DNA of 43,015 nt, taken from the NCBI RefSeq assembly GCF_000281045.1, contig NW_008246102.1, positions 1 to 43,015 of the forward strand, read 5' to 3'. Positions 1 to 10,516 of the stretch are shown in pieces. Below the pieces are notes generated by a model, which was not told the origin of the DNA, searched no databases, and saw only the letters and a list, made by a program, of their open reading frames with translations. The translations under genes and the position numbers were made by a program. This stretch comes from Saprolegnia diclina VS20. Its lineage: Eukaryota; Oomycota; Saprolegniomycetes; Saprolegniales; Saprolegniaceae. The stretch's first letter is position 1. Each line of letters begins with the position of its first letter.

Positions 1-190
1 ACAAACCTCACGCCCGCCGTAGCGGTGCATGGCCAAAATGTAGAAAATGTTGGAGAATGCTGGGATTATTTTCAACGGCCCACTACAAGTCGCTAGTGAT
101 AGAGAGAGATGGAACGTGCTGATTTGCGGAGGCGGTCCACGTCGCAATGCAGCACTGCACCCGAGACGGACACAATCACTTGGATGTTGG

Positions 191-1203
191 TCAAGGCCGT
201 TGGCGTTGTGCGAGGTACGGGGGCACGTGGCGCGATTTGACCTTGAGCGCTCTAGAACGAGGTCGTCTACCGACGTGATACGCTTGAGGTGTCGAATGAG
301 CTCGTCGATCGAGCGGTAGTCCATGCTCTTGGGAAGACATCAAACGCATCACCGGCTGCGCGGCGGACCTCGGGCAGCGCGTCGCATAGAGCGCCTTTGA
401 GCGCCACGACAAACCTGTCGACGAATCTTCGAGCTGCTTCTTGGGCGAGCACTGGACGACCTCGACAAGACCCAAGCAGTAGCCCCGACGCATGCTGACA
501 GGGTTCATCGGGTCGAGGCTCGCGCGCGGAATGATCGGGCCGACCTGGGTGATGACGCAATACACCAAGTCGCCAAGGAGCGAGATCGACGACTGACGAA
601 GGCGCCAGTTGTCGTCGAAGATACCGGCCTCGAGCGCAGGCAAGTTGTCCTTCGTGCTGGAAAGCGCGTGGGCATTGGCGACGATCGAGCCAGCGTGCAT
701 GGCAACGTCGCGGACACCGTCTGACTCGTCAGAGACACTCTCGAGATCAAGCGCGTCCAGGGCAAGGTGCACGAGCTTCTCGCAGAGACCTTGAGAAAAT
801 CTTGACCGCTCGACCGACGACGACATGCTGCAGCCATCGCACGAGGTGCGAAAAGTGGCTCTCGTCCTTGACGAGCACACCACGCGCTTTGGACGGGCCC
901 ATGTGGCCCCCGGAAATCGGGTCGAGCAGCGGCGTGGCCAGCCTCCTTCATGCGCGGGTGCGAGTCCTAGAGCGACGCCGTGAGTTTGAGAATGGCCTCG
1001 GCAAGCTCGAACCAAGCAGCTTTGGCGCGCATGAGCCTATGGCGCCGAGAAGCAAAATGCTGGGTCGTCGCCAGAGCGGCCTCTGCCCAGCGCTCAAGGA
1101 GGCGTGCTTGCTCCTCCAAGCGCCGCGTCGTCAGAGCGGCCAGAGCAACGTCCTTGCGAAGGCTCACCGCCGCATTTGCTGTTGTCTCGGACTGCTCTAG
1201 CAC
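191..1203 (-). pseudogene. Decayed GCN1-like HEAT-repeat fragment
   Basis: Minus-strand reading gives pieces in all three frames that look like consecutive parts of the HEAT-repeat region of GCN1, the ribosome-bound activator of the eIF2 kinase GCN2. The clearest piece contains GIFDDNWRLRQSSISLLGDL, which matches the GCN1 pattern of a short Asp-Asn-Trp repeat followed by a GDL helix. A later piece has GYCLGLVEVVQCS, then in another frame FVVALKGALCDALPEVRRAA, then in a third SMDYRSIDELIRHLKRI. In intact GCN1, as I recall the family, about 100 residues separate the GDL helix from the CxGLxE helix; here they are nearly adjacent, so an internal deletion is likely besides at least three frameshifts. 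The 967-1203 piece (an Ala/Leu/Glu-rich helix) may be the next part upstream. GCN1 is normally over 2,500 residues, so this is a relic or badly damaged copy. Sequencing error could explain frameshifts but not the deletion. Confidence 0.55.
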
Positions 1204-1594
1204 CGCACCGATCGTCCGCTGCAGCTAGACAATCTTTACCTCGGCTTGTGAATCGCCTGGATGACATTGTCAGCAAGATTTGTGAGGCCTCAAACACCCA
1301 GTGCGGTCGTAAGGTCATCGAGCGCAAAAGGCGGCAACTCGTCACGACGCGTAGTCGCTGGGGTCGTCCAGCCCATCGGTCACCGGTTGTTAGCGAGCGC
1401 GCTTGTTTTGCAGTCAACATGCAGAATATGTGCGTCATCCAGTGTCTTGAGCATCCAGTGGATAACGAACGGGTCGTTGGCGGTTTGACGGAGAAAAGAT
1501 CGCGATCAAAAAATAGGTTGGCGCGCTCTGATTGGCTGAAATCCATGCGTAAAAATAGGTCCCAACGGCGTGCCATTGGCATTTGCAAAGTGCC
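1204..1594. other. Spacer between GCN1-like relic and coiled-coil gene
   Basis: No intact gene is seen. On the minus strand a short open stretch around 1400-1490 (containing DPFVIHWMLKTLDDAHILHV) has the look of a HEAT helix and may be a further eroded part of the GCN1-like relic. The 3' end of the spacer should hold the promoter of the coiled-coil gene starting at 1595; no clear TATA or initiator element stood out. Confidence 0.3.
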
Positions 1595-3920
1595 ATGGAC
1601 GCAGAGGTCGCGCGGCTGACGGCCGACGCTGCCGCCAAGGAGGCCAGCCTCAACGAGCTCAAGACCAAGGCCAAGGCCTTCGCCGAGGCCATGACCGCAG
1701 AGAAGAAGCAGCTCGAAGCCTCGCTCGCGGCCGCCAAGGCCGAGCTCGCTGACATCAAGGTCAAGGCCAAGGCCTTCGCCGACAACGTGCGTGCCCAAAT
1801 TGTGGCTGAGAAAGACCGCGTGCATGCTCTTGAGTCGCAAGTGCAGGCCAAGGAAGCCGAGCTCGCGACGCTCAAGGCGCAGCCGGCGAGTCCGAGTCTC
1901 GACCTCGGACCCAGCGAGGCCGATATAGCCGCGGCCGTCGCGACCAAGGAGCGCGAGATGCAGCAGCGACTCGACGAGGCCATGGAGACGATGCGAGCCC
2001 AGCTCGCCCAAAGCCGCGCGGACAACGAGCGCCGTCTTCAAGGGACCCAAGACGAGCATGCGCGTACGGTGCAGATGCTCCAGGAGCAGATCAAGACCCT
2101 GTCCGACGTGAGCTCGGACGTATCGACAGCATCGTCGCAGTGGGCCTTTGAGAAAGCACAGCTCGAACAAGACGCGCGCAACGCACATACGCAACTCGAA
2201 GCCCAGATTCGCAGCCTCGCCGAGTCTCATGCGCGCGAGCTCGAGCACGTGCAAGCAACAAGCCGCGCGCACGTCGACGAGCTCACAGCACAGCTCGCGA
2301 CGGCGGCGACGCACACGCAGAGCCTCCAAGCCAACGCATCAACGTCCGAGAGCGCGAGTGCCAGCCGCGCAACAGCGCTGCAAGAGACGCTACAGACAGT
2401 CGCCGGTCTTCTCGAGCAGCTTGTGCCGATGGCGACGAGCTCGGACCCCGTGGCTTTGGCGCAGGCACTGCAGGCGTCAGTCCGTGACGCAGCGACGACG
2501 CAGCAGAGCCTCGAAGGTCGTGTGGAGCGCCTCGAGGCCGACAAGGCGACCATCGAGTCGGACAAGACGGCCGTCGAGACGGCTCTGCGGGACGCAACAT
2601 CAGCGCTCGAGACGGCCAAGGCAGCAGCGTCGTCGGCGCAGACGCAGCTCGCGTCACTGCAGTCGGAGACGAGCTGGGCGGCCTCGGGCTTGCAGTCGCA
2701 GCTCGCGTCGCTTCAGGACCAACTTCGCACGGCCACCGACGAGCTCCATTCGCACAAGGAGATGCTGTCACGTGAGACGGCGCAGAAGGACGCACTGCAG
2801 ATCGAGCTCAACGAGCTCCGCATGGAGCTGTCGCACGAGAAGTCGCAGCACAAGTCGCAGTCGAGCGATGTGGCGTCACTCCAAGCCGAATTAGCTGCCT
2901 CCAAAGCGCAGACTGTGCAGCTGTCGCAAGAGAAGAGCGAGCTCGCTGCGCGCCACGACCGGTTCCTCAAGGACGAGGAAGAGAAGAAGGTCAAGGTCAA
3001 GCAGTACGTGCAGGCGCTGACGACCGAGAAGCAAAAGGCCATCGACGGGCTCGGTCAAGTGACAGCCGACCTCGAAGGCGCCAAGAAGGCGATTGCCGAG
3101 AAGGACGGACTCTTCGAGAAGCGCATGGCCGAGATCAAGGCCAAGACAATGGACAAGTTTGCTGACCACGAGCGCGTCATCACCAAGGCCAAGGAAGAGA
3201 CCGACCGCCTCAACGATGTCATCAAGAAGCTCGAGGCCGAGATCAAGAGCCTCAGCGCCAAGAAGAAGGAGGCGGAGGACGAGACGATGGAGTCGCTCAA
3301 GAAGAAACGACTGGCGGCCAAGACCGAGACGCAAAAACTGGCCAACGACCTCGAGGGCATCCAGCGCCGCGCAGCTATGTTTGCTGTCCGTCCTTGATCT
3401 TGACGATGGGCGAGTCCTACTAGAAACGCCGTAGGATGTGACGAGCAACAAGTGCGTGCAGCAGACCAAGCAGATCGACCTCCTCCAAGAGAAGGTCCTC
3501 GAGTCCATCCACGCAATTAGCCACCAGAAGAAATGCGACATTTCGTCCCTCCACGAACTCTGCGTCGTCCAAGACTCGCCGCGCATGAGTGCCAACCTCC
3601 CGGGGCCGGCCATGGGCCTCACCAAGGTCGACGATGAGATCTCCCGCGTGTTTGACAAGGTCCGATTCCATTCTTTCAGTTTGAGATTGAGATTGGCGTA
3701 GATGACGACGCTGAGCAATGTGACGGACCGGCTCTGTGATTTGATGCTCGAGGACGGCGACTTGAGCCTCAAAGACTTGGTGATCGAGCGCGTCGTCAAG
3801 CAGTTTTCAGCGTGCTTTGTGCACGCGCCGGCGCACGCCAAGCCCGACGAAGCCGGCCTCCTCCACCAACGCAGCTCGAGCTCGTCGACGCAGCCGCCGG
3901 ACTCGCCGACCGCCACGTAA
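1595..3920 (+). CDS. Long coiled-coil protein, golgin-like (three exons)
   Basis: Proposed exons are 1595-3385, 3435-3659 and 3702-3920, giving 744 residues. The first open frame stops at 3397, but a GT at 3386 and an AG at 3434 remove a 49-bp intron in phase 0, and a second intron (3660-3701) joins the last exon in frame. Residues 1 to about 590 are almost entirely Ala/Glu/Lys/Gln-rich heptads without prolines, with recurring segments such as KVKAKAFADN and KVKQYVQALT that recall the KLK/KAKAF segments of golgins and tethering proteins. The C-terminal 150 residues are less coiled and end in a Ser/Pro-rich tail. No GRIP, kinase, motor or membrane segment is visible, so a tethering or scaffold role is inferred only from shape. 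The ATG at 1595 is the first in frame. The gene converges on the next gene with 70 bp between stop codons. Confidence 0.7.
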
Positions 3921-3990
3921 TTCTAATCTAACCTATCCGACTATCCAATATTCAAGCGAGATGAAGGATACAGAGACTTCTTGCGGACGT

Positions 3991-6900
3991 TTAGGAAGAT
4001 AGGGAGGTGACGTGGATGACCTGGTCGAGGTGCTTGGCGCTCGAGAGGTCGACGCGGACCATGCGCGCGCAGCCGAGGATGTGCTCGGGCAGCTCGTCGT
4101 CCGTCTCGCCCTGGAGCACAAAGCACATGTCGATGACCATCTTGGCCGTCTTGTCGACGAGCGAGTTGATGCCGGTGCGCGCGACGAGCGAGAACATGTG
4201 CACGTCCACGTCGATCTCGGTAAAGTGCTCGCGGTGGTAGATGCGGTGCTGGGGCCGCGTCAGCACTGGCGTCGCGTTGTTCTTCTGCAGCAGCTTGCGG
4301 GGCATGCCCGAGAGCCCGCAGTCCTTTTCGTTGACGACCTGCGCAATGACCTTGAACCGGTCGAGGATCGACGGGTCCTTTGCCGAGTTGAAGAAGCGCT
4401 TGAGGAGACGCAGGGTCGGCGTCGACGGCGACACGAGCTGCGCTTGCACGTCCTTTGGGATCGTCCAGTACAAGGCGAGGTTGACGCCGGGACCGTCGTA
4501 GTTGCCGCCGCCAAAGATCGACGGGCCATACAGCGGCAACTAGATCGAGTTGAAGAAAAATAAGGGAAAGAGGAAGCGTGTACCTGGGCGTTGATGACAA
4601 AGAGCTTCTCGCCCGTGAGATGCGGGGGCAGGTTGACGTGCTGCGTGATGCAGTCGATCTTGGCGTCGCTGCGCACGAGGTCGGCGCCGACAAAGTCAAA
4701 GAGAGCGCTTGCCGACGCTTCCTTCTTCTTGCTCTTCTTGTAATCGAGGCTGCGGACGTTGAACGTCTCGGCGGTCGTGAACGACCACGCGTTCTCGGCG
4801 CAGTCGTCGTTGGTCGACTGCTTGAACGACGAAAACATGTCGAAGGAGAATTTCCGGTGCGTCGGGGCCGGCGCCGGGACGACGACCGGCGCTAGAAAGG
4901 GCAGCGACGAGACAGCGACCGCGGCCGGCGGCGCATGCAGACAGCACACCCCCGAGGCGACGCACGGTGGAACGTCGTCGTCGTCGACCGAGAGCGCCAC
5001 GGGAGCGACTACTCCCAGGTACTTAGATACGACACAACGAGATAGGATACTACGTACGGTGACTTGGACTCCGGAGGCTGCGGAGAAAGCCGAGCGAGAT
5101 GAGCACCATGACAAAGAGCTGTCCGGACCGGCCAAACGCAGCAAAGCTGGAGAAGACGGCAAAGTTGAGGAGGCAAAGGAAGAGCAGGCAATCGCGCTGG
5201 CCCTCAATGGCAAAGGCGAAGCGCCACGCGACCGGCGTCATCTCCGAGTAGGCGCGAGGCGGCACGATGGGTGGGACCGGCGTTGGTGGGTGCAGCGGCG
5301 GCTTGGTGGGCGACGGCTGCGGCGTCGGTGTCGCGTTCGACGACGATGTCGACACACGGACACTGCTGCGACGGACCGGCTCCGAGTCGCGCTCGGCTGG
5401 TTCCGTCTCGACCGGTGCTTCCTACCATCAACCATTAGCAGCGAAATACAAGCTTGTTGGACGACTACCTCGGGCGCTTCGTGGATCGAAGATTCTTGGA
5501 GTCGCTGGCGGTAAATTTGCTGAATTGACAAGTTGGATTCTGCAAATTTGCCGTGAGATTTCTCCTTTTCGAAAAATATAGGAAACGTACGGGGCTCGGC
5601 TTTGCCCGTCGTGTGCTTGCGGTTGATGACGTCCGCGATCGCATTTGTCCACTGCATAAACTCCTCTTCCGTATTTGCGCAAAGCTATCCAAAAGTAAAT
5701 CCGACTCTGTTGGATAGGATCGATAGATACCTTGTACTGCGACCCGCGCTTGGATTCGGACTCGCCAATGTTGAGGTTCGAGACTTGGAAAAAGTACTGG
5801 TTGGGCGCGTTCTGGGCAAATTGCTTCTCAAAGAGGAGCGACACGTTGGTCTGGTTGAGGTCCATGCAGCCGCGGAACCACGGGTGCGGCTTGTGAACCA
5901 CTGGATGCTGCGAATGATGGTGGGACGCGCGCGCGTCGTCGCCAACGTGCAGATGGAGGTCGAGGTCGTCGTAGAAGGCCACTGAGCCATGCGGCGAGTT
6001 GATGCTCGAGGACGGGTTCGCCTTGTAGTACGAGAGCACGCCGCGCTCGAGGTCGAGGACGAACCAGCGCGTGTGCCAGACGCGCTTGCTCCATTTGCCG
6101 TCGCTGATCTTGTGCAGGTACCCGCCAATGTAGTGGTGGTTCTCGGTGGACCCGCCGGCGGTGGCCGTGGCGTATGCGACGCCCTTCTTGCCTTTGGGCA
6201 GAATGCTGCGGCCGACCTTGGAGATGCCACCGCCGACCGCGCGCCCGAGCTTCCCGATCGGGTTCCGGCCCTTGCGGTCGTGCGTCCGGGGCATCGGGGC
6301 ACCTAGACAAGGCGCTCAGACTAAGCTCTGATTTGTGTGGCGACGTACTGGCGGTGCGGTCGTCGACGGTGTCCGTGTCCCGGGGCAAGGACGGACGCAG
6401 TGGCGGCGACGACGACCGCGGCTTGTCGTCGACAGCGTCTCCGTGGAGCTCCTATGCACGCGACATGAGAGAAGTCAGTAGATCGTCGATAGCGCACCAC
6501 GTCCGAGTCGGCCGACGAGTCTTCGCTGCTGTCGCCGCCAAGGATCTCGAACGAGCTGAGGTTCTTGAGCCGGCGCTCGTTCGCGTACTTGAACGACGGG
6601 CTCACGTTGAGCGGGTCGCTACGAACACGCTCAGATCTACTATGCAAGAAAGGACGCAGCGTACGTGTCTTCGTGGGCAACGTGCGACGGGATCGGAGCC
6701 GCGAGCGCGACGTCGTCGACCACGTTCTCGTCGTCGACCGAGGTCGCGGGCAGGAGCGTGGCGAGGGCCTCCATAACGTGCGGGTACTGCCGTACCCATT
6801 TGAGAAACGTCGACGCCTGGAGGTACGCGTCCTTGGAGAGGTCGCAGTCGTCAAAGACGTTGGCGAGCTCTGGCGCGACCGACTGGTGCGACGTCAGGTA

Positions 6901-7485
6901 CTCGAGCAGGTTGAGGTAGTCGTTATAGTTGATCACGCCGTCGTCTCGTCTGGCCGCATGCGATCAGACTCGGGCGGATGAAAGAGGATGTACCGTTCGT
7001 AGCCGTACGTGACGCCGTACATGCTGAAGACGTAGCCGATCTTGTCCTCCGTGTTGCCCCTACGCGCGATGAGTGCATGCATGCGAGGTGCGTTACGTAC
7101 TGGTAGAAGAGCGCGAGCGTCCCGATAAAGTATTCGCGCGAGATGAGGTCGTCGGGCAGGCCCTTCATCTCGTCGACCATGCTCTCTGCAGCGCGATATG
7201 AGGCGCCAGTTGTTTCGCGGGCGACGCACGTACCGCCGTAGAGGCTGCGCAGGAACTTGGACGACGCGAGGCCGCGCTTGCTGGCGAGGCCACGGTCGCG
7301 CGAGCCCGTCTCGGTGATCTCCGCCTGGTGCGCATGAGCCACCATTCGCTGCACGAGGGCCTACCTTGAAGGCGAGCCAGGCCACCTTGAACTCCTCGAG
7401 CTCGACTAGCCGTGCGCATGAGGCGGCCATGCCCAGGAAGCGGTCACGTACATGGCTTGGTGGACCGCGACGCGCTGAGGCCCAT
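3991..7485 (-). CDS. EF-hand-like / PH / EDR2-type DUF1336 protein (14 exons)
   Basis: Assembled exons, 5' to 3' on the minus strand: 7485-7452, 7405-7365, 7324-7234, 7185-7101, 7059-6994, 6949-6665, 6618-6498, 6451-6349, 6302-5731, 5684-5591, 5539-5469, 5421-5058, 5011-4584, 4539-3991. All junctions are GT-AG and phases agree throughout, giving 967 residues. The N terminus MGLSAS fits an N-myristoylation signal. Residues about 12-210 are EF-hand-like and resemble the N-terminal half of MEAK7/TLDC1 proteins (GNTEDK; RRDDGVINYNDYLNLL; FDDCDLSKDAYLQASTFLKW). A PH domain spans about 320-500 (GYLHKISDGKWSKR at its start; EEEFMQWTNAIADVI as the last helix). After a Pro-rich linker come two hydrophobic stretches (about 598-640). 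Residues about 715-967 are a DUF1336/EDR2 C-terminal domain (FNVRSLDYKKSKKK; LYGPSIFGGG; ETDDELPEHILGCAR). Plant EDR2 uses PH, START and DUF1336 for phosphoinositide and lipid binding; START is not seen here. A membrane-bound lipid sensor is inferred. Confidence 0.82.
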
Positions 7486-8336
7486 GCTGCTGCTGCTGCG
7501 GAGCCGCCGGAACTAAATCTGTACCTTGCTACGTCACTACGTATCCGGAGAGTATCCGGAAGAGAGTGAGTGGGAGGAGAGCGCTTTTCGGGGGTCGAAG
7601 GCTGTCAAGTGAGATTCGCACTCTGCTGGCGCTGAATCTCTGGCCGTTTCGTGCGAAAATTCAAAAATAAAATAAAAGATAAATTCAATTTTAAATAAAG
7701 TGGCGCCGCCTGGTTTAGGCGTACGCTAGATGCACGCAACGAAAGCGCGGCCTGTCCACAGGGCCGTTGACACGACGCCGCGAGCAACGAGTGACGCGGC
7801 GGCATCCGTGCTGCAGGACGTCGATTGCGACGCCAAGAACGCGCAGGGAATGACGCAAGCGCTGCATGCGCGACACGGCAGGTTGATGCTGGCGTCGGAT
7901 GTCGCAGGCCGATTTCTCGCTTGGTCGAACCGCAGAGTGCATGTATATACAGTGTATTCGTGGGCATCCACGTGGCAAGACGAGGTGTCAGCCCGCTTCT
8001 CGACTCCCAGCGTTTGGCACTGGCATTTGGATTTGCATTTTTTTTCGCTTTGCAGCGCTGCACGGATCGAGCACGTGTTGACGGTCGGTTGACGCTTTGT
8101 CGGGGCGTGCGGTCGTTGGCGCTGTGCCACTCTGAGAGTCGCCGTGGCGCCTCCAGCGGCGCAAAGTTGCGTGACAATAGACCACTGCCTTTTTCAGTCC
8201 TTTTCACAAGCAGAGAGAGTCCCTCTCTTTTTTTTAATTCGCGCGGTTTAAATCGCGACACCGCATCTCGCAAGATACGACATTGCATTTTGGGGATGGT
8301 CAACGCCATGCTCAGTGCCAATAAGAACCAGAGTCG
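7486..8336. promoter_or_regulatory. Divergent intergenic region, 0.85 kb
   Basis: This spacer separates the start codons of the DUF1336 gene (minus) and the SPX-RING gene (plus). It includes an AT-rich stretch at about 7655-7700, which contrasts with the GC-rich flanks, and a pyrimidine run at about 8221-8238 just upstream of the SPX-RING start. Both promoters must lie here. Open frames across it are not convincing as genes. Confidence 0.4.
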
Positions 8337-10226
8337 ATGAAGTTTGGCAAGCGCATGCGGTACTTGGCGGCGCCCGAGTGGGAAGGCGGGTACGTCGACT
8401 ACAAGGGCCTCAAGCGCACGGTCAAGTCCCTCGCTGGCTCCGACACGGAGCGCACCGCGGGCTTCCGCATGGCGCTCCAGCGCGAGCTCGCCAAAGTGAA
8501 CGCGTCCTTCTTCTGCATCCTCGACGACCTCGGCGCCCGCGAGACGGCCGCGCACGGCGACGTCGAGGCGCAGCTCAACGCGGCGCTGGACCTCTCGCAC
8601 CGCGTCGACGCGCTGCGGCGCTTTGTCGTGCTCAACTACCTCGCGGTCGTCAAGATCTCGAAAAAGTTTGACAAGAGCATTGCGGGCTCGATGCAATCGG
8701 AGATTTTGGCGTCCGACTTGCTCTTGCAGCCCTTCTACGCCGGCAGCTACGTCGACGACCTCTACTCGCACACGGCCGCGACCACGGACGCGCTTTTGCT
8801 GCATCTCTTGCCGGACGCGCCCGCCGCGAGCGCCGATGCGTCGTGCCCGATCTGTCTCTACCATTTCACGAGCCCCGTGACGCTGAGCTGCAGCCACACG
8901 TTTTGCTGGTCGTGCTTGGCAAAGGCGGCCGAACACCATATCCACGCGTGCCCGCTGTGCCGCCAAGTGCAGTCGATCGACCCGCGCGACTACGAGATCG
9001 ACGGCTTGCTCCAGCGGTTCCTCAAGCGCTACGGCAGCCTAATGACGCCGCCACGTATTCTTGCGCGCGCGATTGAGGTCGCGACCAAACACCTCGAATC
9101 CACGCAGCTGCGACTCTCGCTCGCCCCGCCTATGAGTCCACCACCGCTCGAGTCGATCCCGGAAGTCGACGAGAAGCAACTGCTCTTGCCTCGCGTCGCC
9201 TGCATCGCACACCCGCGGACGTCCCGCTCGATGACCGCGCTCACCGCCGCCGTCGCCGCCGGGTGCCACGTCCTATCGGTCGACGTCCAGCTGGCCGGGG
9301 ACGGCTCCGTCGTCGTGCACCACGACCGCATCGTCGACGGCAGCCTCTTTCTTGACGCCATGGACGCCGACGCGCTCCGCGATGCAGGGATCCTCTCGCT
9401 CCAGCAGGTGCTCGCGACCATCTCGGGCGTCGCCTTGTACTTTAGCGTGACGTCCGACGCGGTGATCGCACCGCTCTTGGCGCAGCTCGAGGCCGTCTGC
9501 GTCGACGAGCGGTCGTGGTGGTCCAGCGCGCGCTTCTACATTGCGTCCGGCAACCACTACCAGCTGCTCGCAATCAACGGGCACCGGAGCGCATCGCACG
9601 CGCTTCACGGCCTCCACACGGTCGCCATCACGCACTCGATTCCGCTTGGGTACTGCAAGAGCTTTGAGGCATTGCACGTGTCGCACGTGTACGTTGACGC
9701 AGGCGTCGTCACGCGGCCGTTCGTGTTTGATGCGCACAGCCGCGGTCTCCACGTCTTTGTCGGGCCCGTCAACCACGAGAACACTGCGTGGAAGGTCCTC
9801 GAGGACATTGGCGGCGTCGACGGAATGGTGACGCAGGACCCAAATATGCTCGTGTCGACGCTGCTGCATCACGCGCTCCAGGCGCCACCGACGCCGCCGC
9901 CCACATCGGCGGCGGTTGTGAGCGAGACGTACGCGCCGGGCGACCCGGTCGAGATCGTCGGCCTCTACGACACCGCCAAGTGGTACCCGGGTGTCGTCCT
10001 CGGTGCGCGGACGACGGCGTCGGGCGCGACGTACGCGGTGCTGTGGTGGATGAGCGACAACTCGCAGCGCCGCGCAACCAAAGTCCTGGGCCACCAGCTG
10101 CGCCGACCCGTGCCGCAGTACGAAGAGAGCTACTTTGGCTACGGTATTGACGTGGCGTTTGGTGCGATCAAGACGGCGCTCGGGTGGGCAAAAGCACCGT
10201 TCGTATCGCCACCTCCCAGTGGCTAA
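8337..10226 (+). CDS. SPX-RING-GDPD-like-Tudor-like protein
   Basis: Single-exon gene of 629 residues. Residues 1 to about 150 are an SPX domain: it opens MKFGKRMRYLAAPEW, has the YVDYKGLKRTVK helix, and carries VVKISKKFDKS, the Lys-rich helix that binds inositol pyrophosphates in this family. A C3HC4 RING follows (C170-x2-C to C208; CPICLYHF, CSHTFCWSCL, CPLCRQ). Together these resemble the plant SPX-RING ubiquitin ligase NLA, which targets phosphate transporters. Residues about 288-510 have the fold signature of a glycerophosphodiester phosphodiesterase (VDVQLAGDGSVVVHHDR; GGVDGMVTQDPNML), but the usual metal-binding Glu residues are absent: HRG is AHP, the ENT-type Glu is lost and ExD reads SVD. 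Residues about 534-590 (PVEIVGLYDTAKWYPGVVLG) look like a Tudor/Agenet module. A phosphate-status ubiquitin ligase with a pseudoenzyme arm is inferred. Confidence 0.85.
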   Translation: MKFGKRMRYLAAPEWEGGYVDYKGLKRTVKSLAGSDTERTAGFRMALQRELAKVNASFFCILDDLGARETAAHGDVEAQLNAALDLSHRVDALRRFVVLNYLAVVKISKKFDKSIAGSMQSEILASDLLLQPFYAGSYVDDLYSHTAATTDALLLHLLPDAPAASADASCPICLYHFTSPVTLSCSHTFCWSCLAKAAEHHIHACPLCRQVQSIDPRDYEIDGLLQRFLKRYGSLMTPPRILARAIEVATKHLESTQLRLSLAPPMSPPPLESIPEVDEKQLLLPRVACIAHPRTSRSMTALTAAVAAGCHVLSVDVQLAGDGSVVVHHDRIVDGSLFLDAMDADALRDAGILSLQQVLATISGVALYFSVTSDAVIAPLLAQLEAVCVDERSWWSSARFYIASGNHYQLLAINGHRSASHALHGLHTVAITHSIPLGYCKSFEALHVSHVYVDAGVVTRPFVFDAHSRGLHVFVGPVNHENTAWKVLEDIGGVDGMVTQDPNMLVSTLLHHALQAPPTPPPTSAAVVSETYAPGDPVEIVGLYDTAKWYPGVVLGARTTASGATYAVLWWMSDNSQRRATKVLGHQLRRPVPQYEESYFGYGIDVAFGAIKTALGWAKAPFVSPPPSG

Positions 10227-10516
10227 GCACTCATTAGACAATCTCTATAACAAACTAGTACTATGCATTTTGGTGGAGTCGTACCCCTATCCCGCGGCGA
10301 CGATAGCATCGCGTAGTCAGGTGTCGATGCAATGCAAGGGCAGAGAAAGAATGCACTTGGTCTAGTTGACGCGCATGCGATGACAGAGTACGTGGTGGGT
10401 CGCACAGAAGCACACGCGTGGCGGTGCCGGCGGCGGTCGTGTCGGCATAAAATAGTGTGCGTTGACGAAAATAGTGTCCCGACCAATAAAGTGGTTCTTG
10501 CGTCTACCACGTCTCG

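Noticed and set aside
1094-2329. Long minus-strand open frame of 411 codons
   Set aside because: It is the antisense shadow of the coiled-coil gene; Leu/Arg/Gly-rich composition mirrors the plus-strand codon usage and no domain is visible.
7605-8966. Minus-strand open frame of 453 codons across the SPX-RING promoter and start
   Set aside because: It overlaps a convincing SPX domain on the other strand and its upstream half is Arg-rich shadow sequence.
9273-10241. Minus-strand open frame of 322 codons
   Set aside because: Antisense shadow of the GDPD-like and Tudor-like parts of the SPX-RING gene.
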